Made by a program: the position numbers and the translations under genes | Assembly (NCBI GenBank): GCA_009599575.1 | Contig: VWND01000073.1 | Coordinates: 1,364,001-1,428,000 of the forward strand | Direction: 5' to 3' | Length of the DNA: 64,000 nt | From: Blumeriella jaapii | Taxonomy: Eukaryota > Ascomycota > Leotiomycetes > Helotiales > Drepanopezizaceae | Shown here: positions 44,941 through 56,037 of the stretch, in pieces | Layout of the letters: each line of letters begins with the position of its first letter | Numbering within the stretch: position 1 is the first letter of the stretch | The notes under the pieces: model-generated | What the model was told of the DNA's origin: nothing | Databases searched by the model: none | Seen by the model: only the letters and a program-made list of their open reading frames with translations

Positions 44941-46041
44941 GCTGAATAGCGGGCACGAAGACGTAGCAGTCGGTTGTCTGTTTTTCGATGTGTATGAGCT
45001 GAGCTAGACACAGATGGAACGTGGAGCCGAGGCATGTTCGTATCGCCGATAGGACCAGTGACGCCGAGGCTGGACGCAAGCATTTGTCGATTCCACCGCA
45101 AGAAAACCAAGGCACAATAAGGATTACTAAGTACGGCTTTTGGCTTACTTGAAGGTGTAAGTAGCTCTATATTTCACAATATAGGCGTCGTATAGGTGTC
45201 TATAAGCCTTCGGTAATGTATGATTAACATTGACGAAGTGGCTCGTAATTTGGCTATTCTCGACGTAACAAACACTAAGGGCGCTTTAACTTGAAGGTGA
45301 AAGAAGGTAGATGATAGATAAGTCTAAAGGTAAAAAGAGCGAGTTGAAAATGCTTGATACGTCCGACCAGATACTGGCTAAGTATACTCACAATCAAATC
45401 ATCTCGTCGTTGAAACCCTCAAGCACTGTACCACCAAGATCTGGAATCTCAGAGCACAATTCCTATTGCTGGACGAAATTGCGGTATAATCCATAGCATC
45501 CAGTCTGTCAAATAGAGAGGTGAGATAACCTTTCATACTTTTCGAAAGCTAAGGGCAACTTCGTCAGGCAGGCTCGCTCGCTAAACGGTAAACAAACACA
45601 AAGCTTGGAGAGTGTGATGGTACGGGTGCGCGTGTGTGATAAAAACACTGGTGCAGAAAACCAACTGAAGCCATGCACTATACACATGGCCATATCTCGT
45701 CTGTACCTTACTTGCGAACATTAGAGAATCGATATCTCGTCAGTCCTTTACCTGCTATCAGTAGACAACAGGAGGTTGAAGGTGTGACGGAACGAAAGAC
45801 CAACCAAATATTGCTGAAGTCCGACCTACTGCCTGCAATTCTTGTACATTTTCTAGCTTCATATGCGACGATCCGCGAGCAGAGGGTGACGAGAAACTCA
45901 GATTTGTAGGGGAAACGTCTATCACATGGATCCCAAGGTATCTCCAGACTTTTGTGTACAGCATGTCGCAGACTCCATCCAAAATGCTCGTTCCGTCAAC
46001 GCCAAACATTGCAAAGCCAGGCCAACTCCCCATACCCGTTC
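44941..46041. other. Intergenic
   Basis: About 1.1 kb between PEX12 and LOC1 (both minus strand), AT-rich between 45130 and 45700. It is the PEX12 promoter plus LOC1 3' flank; no gene supported. Confidence 0.55.
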
Positions 46042-46679
46042 TCACGCAAAGGAGACACTCTTCTTCTTCTTTAACTTCAGCGGCTTCGTGCCGATGGCCG
46101 CCTCGCTCGAGATGTTGTCCTTCTCACCGCCAGACGGCCTCTTCCTCTTCTTCCGCATGCCTTCTTTCGTCTCGTCCAGCTTCGCCTTGCGCATCTCTTG
46201 TCGCTTGTCGGACTCGGCCTTCCTTGCTTCGCGGATCTCCTCCATCTGTCGGGCCTTCATCATCTTGCTCTCAATCTGGCCATCCTTGTCCGCGTTGACC
46301 ATCGCGAGAATGGTCATCATGCTCTCCTGAACTGTTGTTAGATTTCGAATTCATTCCCCAAGTAGAATGTCCGCCATACCCGATCATCCACGAAAACCTT
46401 GCCCTTCTTCTTCCCCTTGGGCTTCTCGACTCCGACGGGCGTGATCATGTTCAGCGCCGGGATGTTCAGTTCCTTCTCCGTGTATACTCTCCGCTTCTTC
46501 TTCAGCGTCGCAAGATTCCCGGCGCTCTTCTGGGGTTTCGGCGGCGGTCCTTTGCTCTTCGGCTTCTTGTTCTTCGAGACTCCATCGCCCTGCGGTCGGG
46601 TACTGTTCTTGCTGTTCTTGATCCCAGATTTGTTCGCTGCGTGCTTGGATTTGACCGTGGATGTGCGAGAGGGCGCCAT
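46042..46679 (-). CDS. LOC1: 60S ribosome assembly / mRNA localisation protein Loc1
   Basis: Exons 46679-46380 and 46326-46042, 194 residues. The sequence is strongly basic: [19 protein letters not shown], a [14 protein letters not shown] block, [22 protein letters not shown], and after the 53-nt intron [26 protein letters not shown] followed by a charged helix, ending [14 protein letters not shown]. The VYTEKEL...LNMITPVGV and [14 protein letters not shown] blocks identify Loc1, a nucleolar RNA-binding protein for 60S assembly (and ASH1 mRNA localisation in yeast). The intron is GTATGG...TTCAG with a CTAAC branch site. An in-frame ATG further upstream (46751) exists, but the sequence before 46679 is low-complexity (TTHHP) and unlike the family. 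It is divergent from HIS3, with 209 bp between the starts. Confidence 0.9.
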
Positions 46680-46888
46680 CGGGTGGTGTGTGGTGTGTGG
46701 TGTGTGGTTTGCTGGGGATGGGGTGTCTTGAGGGGCCGGCGGTCGCGACAACTTTGTAGTGACGGTGATGGATGGATGATTTTTTTAAAGGCGCGCGGCC
46801 GCTAGTGCGGGAATTCCACAAACATGCAATTCACTTCCACTTTCCACCTTCTCCCATGATTTCCAGTCCACCCTCTCGACACTCTACC

Positions 46889-47643
46889 ATGGCTTCGAAA
46901 CCCGAGCAGCGAGTCCGTTCGGCCGCGCTGGCTCGCGATACGAACGAGACCAGAATCGTGCTGGCCATCAACCTGGACGGCGGCGCATTCCCAGCAAATA
47001 CGGACCGCGGGCTGATCAGTTCGCTGGAGGGGGCAGAGGGGCACGCCACTCAAGCTTCCAAGAGCCAGGCGATTGCTGTCAATTCGGGCATCGGCTTCCT
47101 GGATCATATGCTCCACGCCCTGGCGAAACACGCGGGCTGGAGTCTGGCGCTCAATTGTAAAGGGGACCTGCACAGTATGACTTCCTTGACTCCTCCGCAC
47201 TGCTGTCCATGACGCTCACACGTCCCGAAGTCGACGACCACCACACGGCGGAAGATGTCTGCCTGGCACTCGGCACAGCCTTCAAAGATGCCCTCGGCGC
47301 CCCTATCGGTCTTGCGCGTTTCGGGTCGGCCTACGCGCCTCTCGACGAGGCCTTGTCCCGGGCCGTGGTGGACCTCTCGAACCGCCCCTACAGCGTGATC
47401 GAGCTTGGTCTGAAGAGGGAGAAGATCGGTGATCTGAGTTGCGAGATGATCCCGCACTGCATGGAGAGCTTTGCCCAGAATGCGAGGATTACTCTGCACG
47501 TTGATTGCCTGCGAGGCTTCAACGACCACCACCGCGCGGAGAGCGCCTTCAAGGCATTGGCCGTCGCCCTCAGACAGGCGACGAGCCGAGTCGCGGGAAG
47601 GGAGGGCGAAGTCCCGAGTACGAAGGGGACGCTGACGGTCTGA
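46889..47643 (+). CDS. HIS3: Imidazoleglycerol-phosphate dehydratase
   Basis: Exons 46889-47174 and 47231-47643, 232 residues. Family blocks: [35 protein letters not shown] (metal-binding DHMLH), [17 protein letters not shown] across the 56-nt intron, [36 protein letters not shown] and [22 protein letters not shown]. Two similar halves with DHH-type metal ligands are the fold signature; manganese binds there. It catalyses dehydration of imidazole-glycerol phosphate in histidine synthesis, in the cytosol. The intron GTATGA...CGAAG is fixed by the DDHHTAED junction. An ATG at 46856 is also in frame (MISSPPSRHST), but MASKPEQ is a better match to the family. It shares a short intergenic region with LOC1; no TGACTC-type general-control site was noticed there. 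Confidence 0.94.
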
Positions 47644-48218
47644 GTGAGCCCTTCTGAAGCCTCGATCAAGCATGGATGACCGGACGAAGAATCAGCCCGC
47701 GAAGTGCGAGACGAGCAGTCAAGTCATCATGGATGGGGCCCGCAGTTCTCGGTTGAGCCTTCAAATCCAAGTACCGTCGATACGTGCTCTGTCTAGGTCC
47801 TCCGACTACCTACAGACATACAGCCCATCTCATACGTACTGTCCTGTATGGAGGTAAGGTCGTGCTAGGGATCTTCTGGGCCACATTCAACGGCGGTGGT
47901 AGCTCTTTTTATAGAGCACTATTGTTACGACAGATCATCATGCAATAAATGTATGATTCAATCAACCACAGCATCCACCCCGAATGCCTTGTTGTTATTG
48001 GTCCCTTCTATAGAAACGTTGGAGCCAGCGTCCGGCCAGTGCCAAGCCAAGCTCGCTAAGCACTCCGTAGCAGCAAAAAAATATCTCCACACCCCGCCAT
48101 CCAGTCTCGCGCTCTCTCTTCTCTCCTATATAATCAACCACTCCCCCACCAGACAACGAAGTCACCATAGAACACCTCAAACCTGCGTCTCTCCAACACC
48201 ATACCCTTCGTCGAAATC
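47644..48218. other. Intergenic
   Basis: Between HIS3 and the next plus-strand gene; presumed promoter of the latter, with a short CTCTCTT pyrimidine stretch and a TATATAA near 48127. No gene seen. Confidence 0.55.
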
Positions 48219-50526
48219 ATGCCCCAGGCTATCGCTGAGCTGTGAACGCCCGCTGCGGGCGTGCGGTCCCCAGCACGTCCGCAGTCCTTCAGCCAACGAG
48301 ACTTTCAATCCCATCGACCTCGACGAAGTACCCAGACTCCCACTGTCTCCCTCGCGCAGCTCCCTGCGCCGACGAGGAGTCTACCAACACACTCACATAC
48401 CGATTGAGAAGCGCTCTCTTCTCCAGAAGTGGACCTCTGTCCGCGAGCGACGTTCCCTGTCTGCACCCCTCCTCAGACGACTACTCTCCTCCGCTCCAAC
48501 TCTGGACAAAAAGTGATCCTTCTTCCCGTGTCCCAATCGCGTGGAGAGCTACGGACTGGATACACACATACGTGTGCGCGATTCGCATACCGAGATTCAC
48601 TATTCGGACGTGACAGGCCTCGACGACCCACACCGCCTATTACGGCCAGCCTCCAAAACCTGCCTACTCCTACAGCCTCTAGCCGTCGCAATGTCTCGGA
48701 ATATGCGTCGTAGGTCTACTCCACCGCCTGCACGAAAGGTGCTCGCGAGTAGCTCGCAGGCATCCCAGAATTCCGACTACGATGACGACTACGGAGGAGT
48801 GGACGACATCTCGAGCGGCGAAGAAGACGGGGACGAGCCAAATGTTGAGGGTGCCGAGGAGCGGGACATCATCTCGTCTGAACACACAGATGATCTTGCC
48901 GCTTCTCGGCCGGCTTTCATCGAGGACGAAGAACCATGGGAAGGCTTTGGTATGGACACAGAGATTCTAGGGACTTTCTTCGAGCAGGAAATGCAGAATG
49001 GCAGCTCCTTTGGGGGATCCAATAACGAGGCTGCTCAGATACAAAAACACGTTCGTTGGGAATTCCCCCAAGAGAGCGATTCCGAAACGATTGGCTCTCA
49101 AAGTGGAGCCGAATGGTACACGGATCTCTTCATGGAGAAGGATGCACTTGATCATCAGTTCTGCCAACTGATTGACAGAGATGACGATACGGGCCGATTC
49201 TCCGATGATGGCTTTTACTACGATGATGCGGCAAGTGACGAAGATGCCAGCTCCGACCAATCTAATCCTGATAGCGACCTGAGTGGCTATGATAGTGGGT
49301 AGCCATTACTATAAATCTGTGTCGATGCTAACACGTGCCAGCCGATGAATCAGGAATGACGACGGACGAAGAAGATACGCCTGTCAGATTCATCCCTCCC
49401 CAACGTTCAGTTCTGCGCGCCACTTCAGAAGCGTCAACCTCATCTGAGGAGGTCACTCGTCGCAGAGTTCGCCGAGATCCTGTTCTCGGAACTTGGAACC
49501 ACAAAAGCGATACCCCATACGCTATCTATGACAACGATATCAACAAAGTCAGAGTCTTCAATCTGAACAGCTTTAGAAGGCGTATGAATTTGCAACCTAT
49601 GCCCGGGTCTTCTTTTGCCACTCCGAGAAACACCTCACAGCACGGCCTTTCCCCACTCCAAGCATCTCCAATGATCAGCAATTCCGAACATCATGATGAG
49701 CGCAATGATGCCGGGTCCCTTTGACCACGGCATCTCGGGTCCACCTATGGGACCCATCGAGGCTTATTATCCTTGGACGTCCGTGGACGCGAACGGGACA
49801 ATCTTGAACAACGACAGCTCGTCTCTCCACGATTCTGACGACTTTGAGGATGAAAATCTCTGGAACATCCACGACATGATCGATTTGGGCGACGACACGT
49901 CCGAGGGATCCCAAGCTGAAGCTGACCCGTCCGAAGACTGTCCTGCTGATGCTTCATCTACAAACCCCGCTCGTCCTACCACGGCCAGAAGCGAAGAACA
50001 AGTGCATCCTCTGCTCCATCATTTCAGCAGTGGTAATGTTGGCTCTTTCCGTGCCAATCAGGACCGCCATAGTCTTCTCAATCGAGGCTTAGCAACGGCG
50101 GATAGTCTCGCCTTTGGAATTTCGGGTACAATCCGTGGTGTTAAGGCAGGTCGTCTCCAGCACGCCAACGCCCCAATCACCCCTGTCCGCAAACAGAAGA
50201 GGCCCGTTGCGCTCGAGTCCAGTCCGGCCAGTCCATCGCCATTCATATCCGTGGACAGGAAGCGGAAGTTCAAAGACGGGGAGATCTATCAACCCAAAGA
50301 GGATTCGCGAGATGTGATCGAGAGGACTATAAGCAGAATAACATGCCCGAAGGGGCATCACTGGCCTCCCACTTGCTTGAATTCTTTCTGCATTGGAATG
50401 CTGGCGAAAAAGCTTACGTTGGTTGGGGTCAACTCTTCTTTTCTTCTGATGTTTTGTTCCATTTTTGCTGTCGAATATTGCAACTGCTCGGTGACCTGGT
50501 TGTCCGGTTTCTCTGGGTGGGGATAG
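48219..50526 (+). CDS. Fungal acidic protein of unknown function, disrupted reading frame
   Basis: Probable exons: 48219-48241 (MPQAIAEL), then after a 43-nt intron 48285 onward (PSANETFNPIDLDEVPRLPLSPS, then SLLQKWTSVRERRS), continuing YGLDTHIRVRDS and STPPPARKVLASSSQAS, an acidic stretch (EPWEGFGMDTEILGTFFEQEMQ, DDEEDGD-like), a 47-nt intron (49295-49341, donor GTGGGT), TDESGMTTDEED, NHKSDTPYAIYDNDINKVRVFN, and from about 49700 in the next frame PIEAYYPWTSVDANG, DDFEDENLWNIHDMIDLGDD and IRGVKAGRLQHANAPITPVRKQKRP. Problems: an in-frame TGA at 48514-48516, and a frame change near 49680-49720 with no splice site. If the TGA is real, translation could restart at ATG 48691. The 3' end is uncertain. 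It looks nuclear and disordered; function unknown. Confidence 0.5.
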
Positions 50527-51831
50527 GACTTTCAGGCGCTTTGTCTAGATCACATGGTCTTTTGGCGTTTGAGCTTGCTTGCCAGGGAAAGGGCAGAAGC
50601 AGAAAAAATGGCGATGTTTCGTTTGTTGCATTAGAGCGTAGCGTGTGCCGTGGCATGACTTGCTTTACATGCTGTCGGTTCAAGATCTGAGGGTCTGAAA
50701 AAATAGCCCGGAGTTCGGGACGTCAAAGACAGGATTCATTAAATTCTGTTGGGCTTGCTCCACCCAGAATCCAGCGACACGAGAAATACAAGAAGTGTTA
50801 GATTTTTCGATGATTTTCATAGTTTTGAATGCTCCTAAAGTGTGATTCAAGGAAATCCCTGTAACCGTTTTCCTCGACATATATCCTGGCTCTCGAACTA
50901 GCTTTAATAGTGGGAAGGCAGCCCACTATTACTTCACGGCCTGTTCCGCCACGCTGTTTTGTCCCTTGCAACATCGGCCGTGACTTTGCTAACGGACCAG
51001 CTAACGGCAGTTACCATCATTAGTCGCATTCAAAAGAAGCTATAGGAGAACGCTTGGTACACAGTATTCCGAAAAATCGGCTGAGACACGAGCCTGGTCT
51101 AAGATATAAAATCTTGTATTGAAATAAAACGTGCTGTACGATATACAGTACGATATGCGTCTGTTCCTAGCAGTATAATTGAGGCCGAACTCGCCACTGT
51201 GTTGATTTGGGGTAAAAGATAACCGCTGTGCCATCGTACTCGACATCCCATTCGTCATAAACGTGAAATTGATTTGCTGGCTGAAAAGTGACGAACAAAA
51301 GCTAAGTTTCCACTGGTTGTGGAAGCCTATCTATTATCAAGTTGCGGCTTATTGCTTACCACGCTCGGAAATTCTGAGTAACTCTCGTCTTCAGGTGATT
51401 GCACATGATTCATTGAACTAGCGGATTTGGGGTTTGAAAATGAAAGATGTTTCGACATCAAAGATTATCAACTATTTCACTGGACAATGCCCAGAGGGAA
51501 TACCCTCACTTTCCCCCACTTTGGTGAAGGGCCCCTAAAGTGGTCCCATGGGTCTCGGCTGATGCTGGTTTTGCTATTTTTCTACTAGCCATTCCTTCTT
51601 CTCTCTAGCATCCTCTTTCCTTAATGATTTCTTCACCTCTCCAAAACACCATCTACACTCCCCGATCCTTCGTGTCACCACCCTAGGTAGGTATTGCATC
51701 CCAACCGAGGTGAAACCGGGCCCCTCCTCGTAGCTGATCCAGCGCTGATGGTCAGTTTCCTCGGCTAATGACAACACCCGTCAAAACAACATCTTCTTTT
51801 CGACCGTTCGACGTCGAGATCTCACACCAAT
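50527..51831. other. Intergenic
   Basis: About 1.3 kb, AT-rich around 50700-51480, with an imperfect TACTGTA-type cluster at 51134-51152. No supportable gene or mobile element. Confidence 0.5.
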
Positions 51832-53590
51832 ATGCCTTCCGGAAAATCAGAATCGGACGTGAAGGTAAGGCGCGTGGAATGCTGCCTGTTATCTTTGAGC
51901 GATGTGTCTTTTGCAAACGTCTGAATGTTGCGATGACTTCTTCTCTGTTGTGTTTCGGTCGCATGCTCAAGTTTAACTCCCTCACACTCACCTGCTCAAC
52001 CACACTCGTCTATAGCCTCACATGCTTGACAGCAGTATCAAATTCCCCTGATATGATCGTTCCATGCGTACCTTTGATTCAACCCAGCCTTTTTTTGCCA
52101 CAACTCTTGCAATGAGCGTGCTAGATCATCAGACCGAGACGCTCTTCTCCCTCACACCTGATGACCCCACCCCCCCCCCCCCCCCCGACACACATATAGG
52201 AAGAGACTGACATCCAGTTGCCAGTCCGTCACTCCTTTGTCTCCATCACTGGTCGTCAAGCGCCCTCCCACAGGCGTATTGCGGTCCCGCTTCTCCCTCC
52301 GAAGTGTTGTGCTCATCGCCCTGCCTCTGCTGTCTCTGCTCGGTGGGTACGGCACATGGGCACTGGCATCCTCGAACGGCACGCTCGACCACATCTTTGC
52401 CCTGGTGGCGTCCCAGAATCCAAAGTTCCCCGGCACGAACGAAGCCCTCGTCAACACGTACACGACCATCTCGTGGCTGGACAAGCCGCTGACGGTCCTG
52501 GTGGTCTTCTTCGCGCCAGTCGTGTCCCGGGATGCCGGAGCCCTCACGTTGTTCTCGAGGTTCGTCGCCGGCCAGTTCGGAGGAGCGTGGACTCTGATAG
52601 TCATGGAAGGCTTGCGAGTAGGCAATCGCGGCCGTTTTGTAAGCCAGTATGTATCCCGCCATCCAACGACTTCTGCGGCTCATGAGCATGCGCAGTGTTG
52701 CCACGATGGGACTCATCTTCCAGAACATCTCATACACCGTCACCGTTCCGATATGGCTCTTCTTGCATCTCTTGACATCGCCAGTGGCCCGACCCATTCC
52801 CGGTGTACGCGCCAACCAAGCACTGCTCATCGACCGCTGGGACCTGCTGGTCCTGCCGTACTCGATTGCCCTGGGCTTTCTTCTGCCCACGATGCTCATG
52901 GGGGTCGACCATCCCCGCGTGGTCTCTCCTCGCGCACATCAGCAATGGATCGCGTTCTGGCAGCCATTCCCGCTCTGGACCGTGATGGCGCATTCCCTCC
53001 TTCGGCCTCCGGCGCGCTGGCTGTCCAGCCTCCTCCACGGCGCCGCGCCGCATCCCAGGCGCGCTCCAGCTGCGCCGGGGGAATCATATCTGAGCCGCGC
53101 GAAGCATGTCTATCGATGTGTTCTGATCCTCTGCATCATCACGCACGTCCCGACCCTTCTTCTCGCGCTTCTCCCGCCCAGGGCGGTTCCGGCGTCGATG
53201 CCCCAACTCGCCGCTCTGGCTTCGCATTCGCTCTCCTCCGTCTACGCGCCGGGTTTCCCGCCCACGTCGTCCCGGGTGTCCTCTCTGGCCGAAGGCGTGC
53301 ACACATTCCTCGCCTGGGACGCGCACGTTGGGTCTCTCGCGCTTCTCTGCTGGGCGATCTTGCTTCACAGGAACGCCACGACGGAGAAGTCGGTCGTGGA
53401 CCCGGACGGCAGTCTGCCCACGCACGAGGGCTTGCTGCTGGCCGAGAGCACCGGGGATGGGATGGCCGGGAGGAGGTTGCTGGGAAGGCTTGCCATGTGG
53501 ACCGTGGCTGGCGGGCCCATCGCCGCGGTAGCAGTCTTGTTGTGGGAGAGGGACGCCATCGTGAGACAGAAGATCAAGCAGGGCATGTAG
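51832..53590 (+). CDS. Multi-pass fungal membrane protein, unknown function
   Basis: Deduced exons 51832-51864 (MPSGKSESDVK), 52225-52646 and 52696-53590; about 449 residues. The first exon and the 360-nt first intron are inferred from a GTAAGG donor and a CCAG acceptor that restore the frame; the rest is firmer. The second intron (49 nt, GTATGT...CGCAG) joins NRGRFVS to VATMGLIFQNISYTV. At least seven hydrophobic segments are visible, e.g. SVVLIALPLLSLLGGYGTWAL, PLTVLVVFFAPVV, VPIWLFLHLLTSPV, LLVLPYSIALGFLLPTMLM, CVLILCIITHVPTLLLALL and LGRLAMWTVAGGPIAAVAVLL. The layout with HQQWIAFWQPFPLW resembles integral membrane proteins seen near some fungal terpenoid clusters, but no backbone enzyme is nearby, so no pathway is proposed. 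Confidence 0.65.
52170..52186 (+). repeat. Poly-C tract, 17 nt
   Basis: C run inside the long first intron of the membrane-protein gene, about 40 nt before its acceptor. Confidence 0.9.
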
Positions 53591-54079
53591 AAGTCGTCGG
53601 TCAGGCGCAGAGACGTCTTCGCCGAGCTGTGGCATGTCTGGCGGGATACGGGCAGCGTTCGTGTCTGATACACATACACAGCAGAACGAGGGAACTTGGC
53701 TCAACCCAGACCAAACTTCCAAGCATACACGAGGACATGGGAAGACAGCTGCCCCTGGGTCCATGAACGCGGGAGGGAATGTCGAGGAGGTATGCCGTCG
53801 ACTGAGCTATGCAAGAAGGAAAATCGACCCAGGGCGTGCAGTAGAGAATGGGCATCTACAGGGCGCGCACAGCTTGCGTATCTCACATACAAAACAAGTG
53901 ACGCGAGTCCGATTCTAATGTGTATCCAATGCCTCTCGCTCTCGCCCGGGGTATAGGAGAAGCGTAGCCGCCGCTCGCTCTCGCAAGATGTCTACCTACC
54001 TGGAACAACGCCATAAAAACCAAAAAGATTGCTACCACATCCCATCCACCTCTGCTCCAGGCAGTCAGCCGGTAGATCC
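53591..54079. other. Intergenic between convergent genes
   Basis: 3' flanks of the membrane-protein gene and NPT1. No feature seen. Confidence 0.6.
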
Positions 54080-55534
54080 TCACTTCTCCCATCTATGCGC
54101 CTCGTCGCCGAGACTCCAGTCCTTCTCGACGTAGCCCAGCTCCTTCTTGACCTTGTCCACCGTCTCCTGGTCGCCGGTGTTCTTGCCGATGTTGTCGCTG
54201 ATCTTAATGGCCTGGTTGCCAGCAGCCGAGCTCAGCTTAATGACGATATTGAGAGGTGTGGACTTCGTGCCCGTCTTTAGGTGCACGAAGTCGTTGGTGA
54301 AGAATGTGCCGACACCGAAGGAGCAGTTGAAGCCGGCTGCTTCCGAGATCTTCTTGTACTCGAGACACAGGTCGATGTTGAGGGAGTCGGAGAAGACGAT
54401 CGTCTTCTTCGATGTGATGCCGGCCTTGTCGTAGAATTCTCGCATCACTCTGACGAACTTGGCTGGGTCTCCAGAATCTTGGCGTACACCGGTGAATACT
54501 TCCGCGAAGGTCTTGGACGAGCTCTTGGTAGAGGTGGTGGCTACGGCCGAACCCGACCCCTTCGAGTTCTCTGAGCGCGGCTCATCTGGGAGCTCGCCGA
54601 TGCGCTCATTGAAGGCTCTCAGAAAGATAGATGTCCCGAAGGTATCTGTCAGAGCAATACCCAAGACCCCCTCGCCGAAGCAGCCAACCCAGTAGCGCAG
54701 AGCGGTCTTCGTAGCCGTCTCGTAGTTGCCCGTAATGGCTGCCACACCCATAAACCACTCGTGTGCAACGGTACCGATCGGTGGAATGCCGAATCGCATG
54801 GCCAAGTGGACATTGCTTGTTCCGGTTATTTGGCCTCCCAGTCCTTGGGCCTCTCCCTCCTTCTTGGCCTTCACCAGTCCCCGGAAGACCAATGCTTGCG
54901 TGTGGTAGTCTCTCCTCCGTCGCGTTCCAAACTCCGACACCGCACAACTGGCCTCTAGTAGGCGCATCCCCTTTTCGTAGGCCTTCTCCTCTTGTCCTTC
55001 GTAGTCCCAGTCCGTGTCCATGAACTTGAAGTATGCCTCGCTAGTCAGGGCCAGGAGAGGGATCTCGTAGAGGATCGTCTCGACCCATAGTCCCTTGATC
55101 AACATGTCTACCTCGCCAAGGTCACTGTCGCTTCCGGTATCATTGTCCGCGACAAACGAGGTGACGACTTGCTCCCGAGGGTTCAGACGGAACTCCTTCA
55201 AGAAGTCCAGGTACGGCTTGTTCAGATACGTGCAAGTGGATTGCAGGAAGCGCAGTTCTTCTGGAAGCAAGGCGATGTTCCCGAGCTCTGTTTGTATGTC
55301 AGGTTAGCAAGGTCGGTGGACCCAGCAAGGGGACTTGCTGTGTATTTGCGCCTGAAGCCAACGGAAAGCCTGTCTTGACAGCTTCTTCGCGGGAGTCCGA
55401 TTCTTGAAGGCATAAGTCACGGCGACTTGAGGGAAGTATTTCAGGACCGCGCATTGCATCGTCAGCTTGTAGAGGTCGGTATCCAGGAAGGAGATGACAC
55501 CTTCCGGGTAAGGAGAGCCGCTGTTGAAGTCCAT
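54080..55534 (-). CDS. NPT1: Nicotinate phosphoribosyltransferase
   Basis: Two exons, 55534-55339 and 55287-54080, 467 residues. Exon 1: MDFNSGSPYPEGVISFLDTDLYKLTMQCAV and the conserved FKNRTPAKKLSRQAFRWL. Exon 2: LLPEELRFLQSTCTYLNKPYL, SEFGTRRRRDYHTQALV, GTSNVHLAMRFGIPPIGTVAHEWFMG (with the phosphohistidine-type His), ALTDTFGTSIFLRAF, GVRQDSGDPAKFV, IVFSDSLNIDLCLEY and FGVGTFFTNDF. It converts nicotinate and PRPP to nicotinate mononucleotide in NAD salvage (Preiss-Handler). The only in-phase donor for the intron is GCAAGT with acceptor ACAG, that is, a GC-AG intron of 51 nt with a CTAAC branch; GT sites nearby give the wrong phase. It is divergent from SPE3 and in the neighbourhood of BNA6, another NAD gene. 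Confidence 0.93.
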
Positions 55535-56037
55535 GGTGATGCGTTCGCCGGGATGTCGAGAGGAGGACAAGGAGAATGGCGATGTCTGCGCGTCTGCGTG
55601 TCTGGATTGCGGAGGAAGAGGAGTAAGTGGGCAGAAGGGAGAAATGAAGAAAGGGAGAAAGGGAGAAAGGGAGAAAGGAAGATATGGAGAAATGGAGAAA
55701 TGGAGAAATAGAGAAAGGAAGAGAGACAAAGATAGATGGCAGAGAGAAACAACTTGCGCTGCTGGTGGGGGTGAGACTGTGCAGCTGCAGCCAAGACAAC
55801 AAACAGCAGCAAGTGATCCTCCAGCGGCCGGTTCCGCTGCAGCCTTCCCGCTCCCCCTCCATCCTTCGACAATGGAAAATCCTTTTCTTCTCTTATAACA
55901 ACAACAACACCAACATCAACAACCACCCCTCTCGATACTCTTCCACCACCCTCGACCTGCACTGGTTCCTCTTCTAGATTGACTCTGCCAACCCTCTTTT
56001 CGAGACTGCTCTCTTCTTCCTCTTCTCCTTCAGCAAG
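55535..56037. promoter_or_regulatory. Divergent promoter region, NPT1 / SPE3
   Basis: About 500 bp with a GA-rich tract (55634-55730, GGGAGAAA and ATGGAGAA units) on the NPT1 side and a CAACAA/CAACAT-rich leader (about 55899-55925) on the SPE3 side. Shared control is only inferred. Confidence 0.45.
55634..55730 (+). repeat. GGGAGAAA / ATGGAGAA purine-rich repeat
   Basis: Imperfect 7-9 nt purine units in tandem upstream of NPT1. Confidence 0.8.

Noticed and set aside
51832..53590. A secondary-metabolite gene cluster around the membrane protein
   Set aside because: No polyketide synthase, peptide synthetase, terpene synthase, P450 or regulator is adjacent; flanking genes are housekeeping.
52237..53766. 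509-codon open frame on the plus strand
   Set aside because: Only its first 140 codons are the membrane protein; after 52646 it runs through an intron and reads Arg/Ser/His-rich nonsense, while the conserved hydrophobic frame is 52696-53590.
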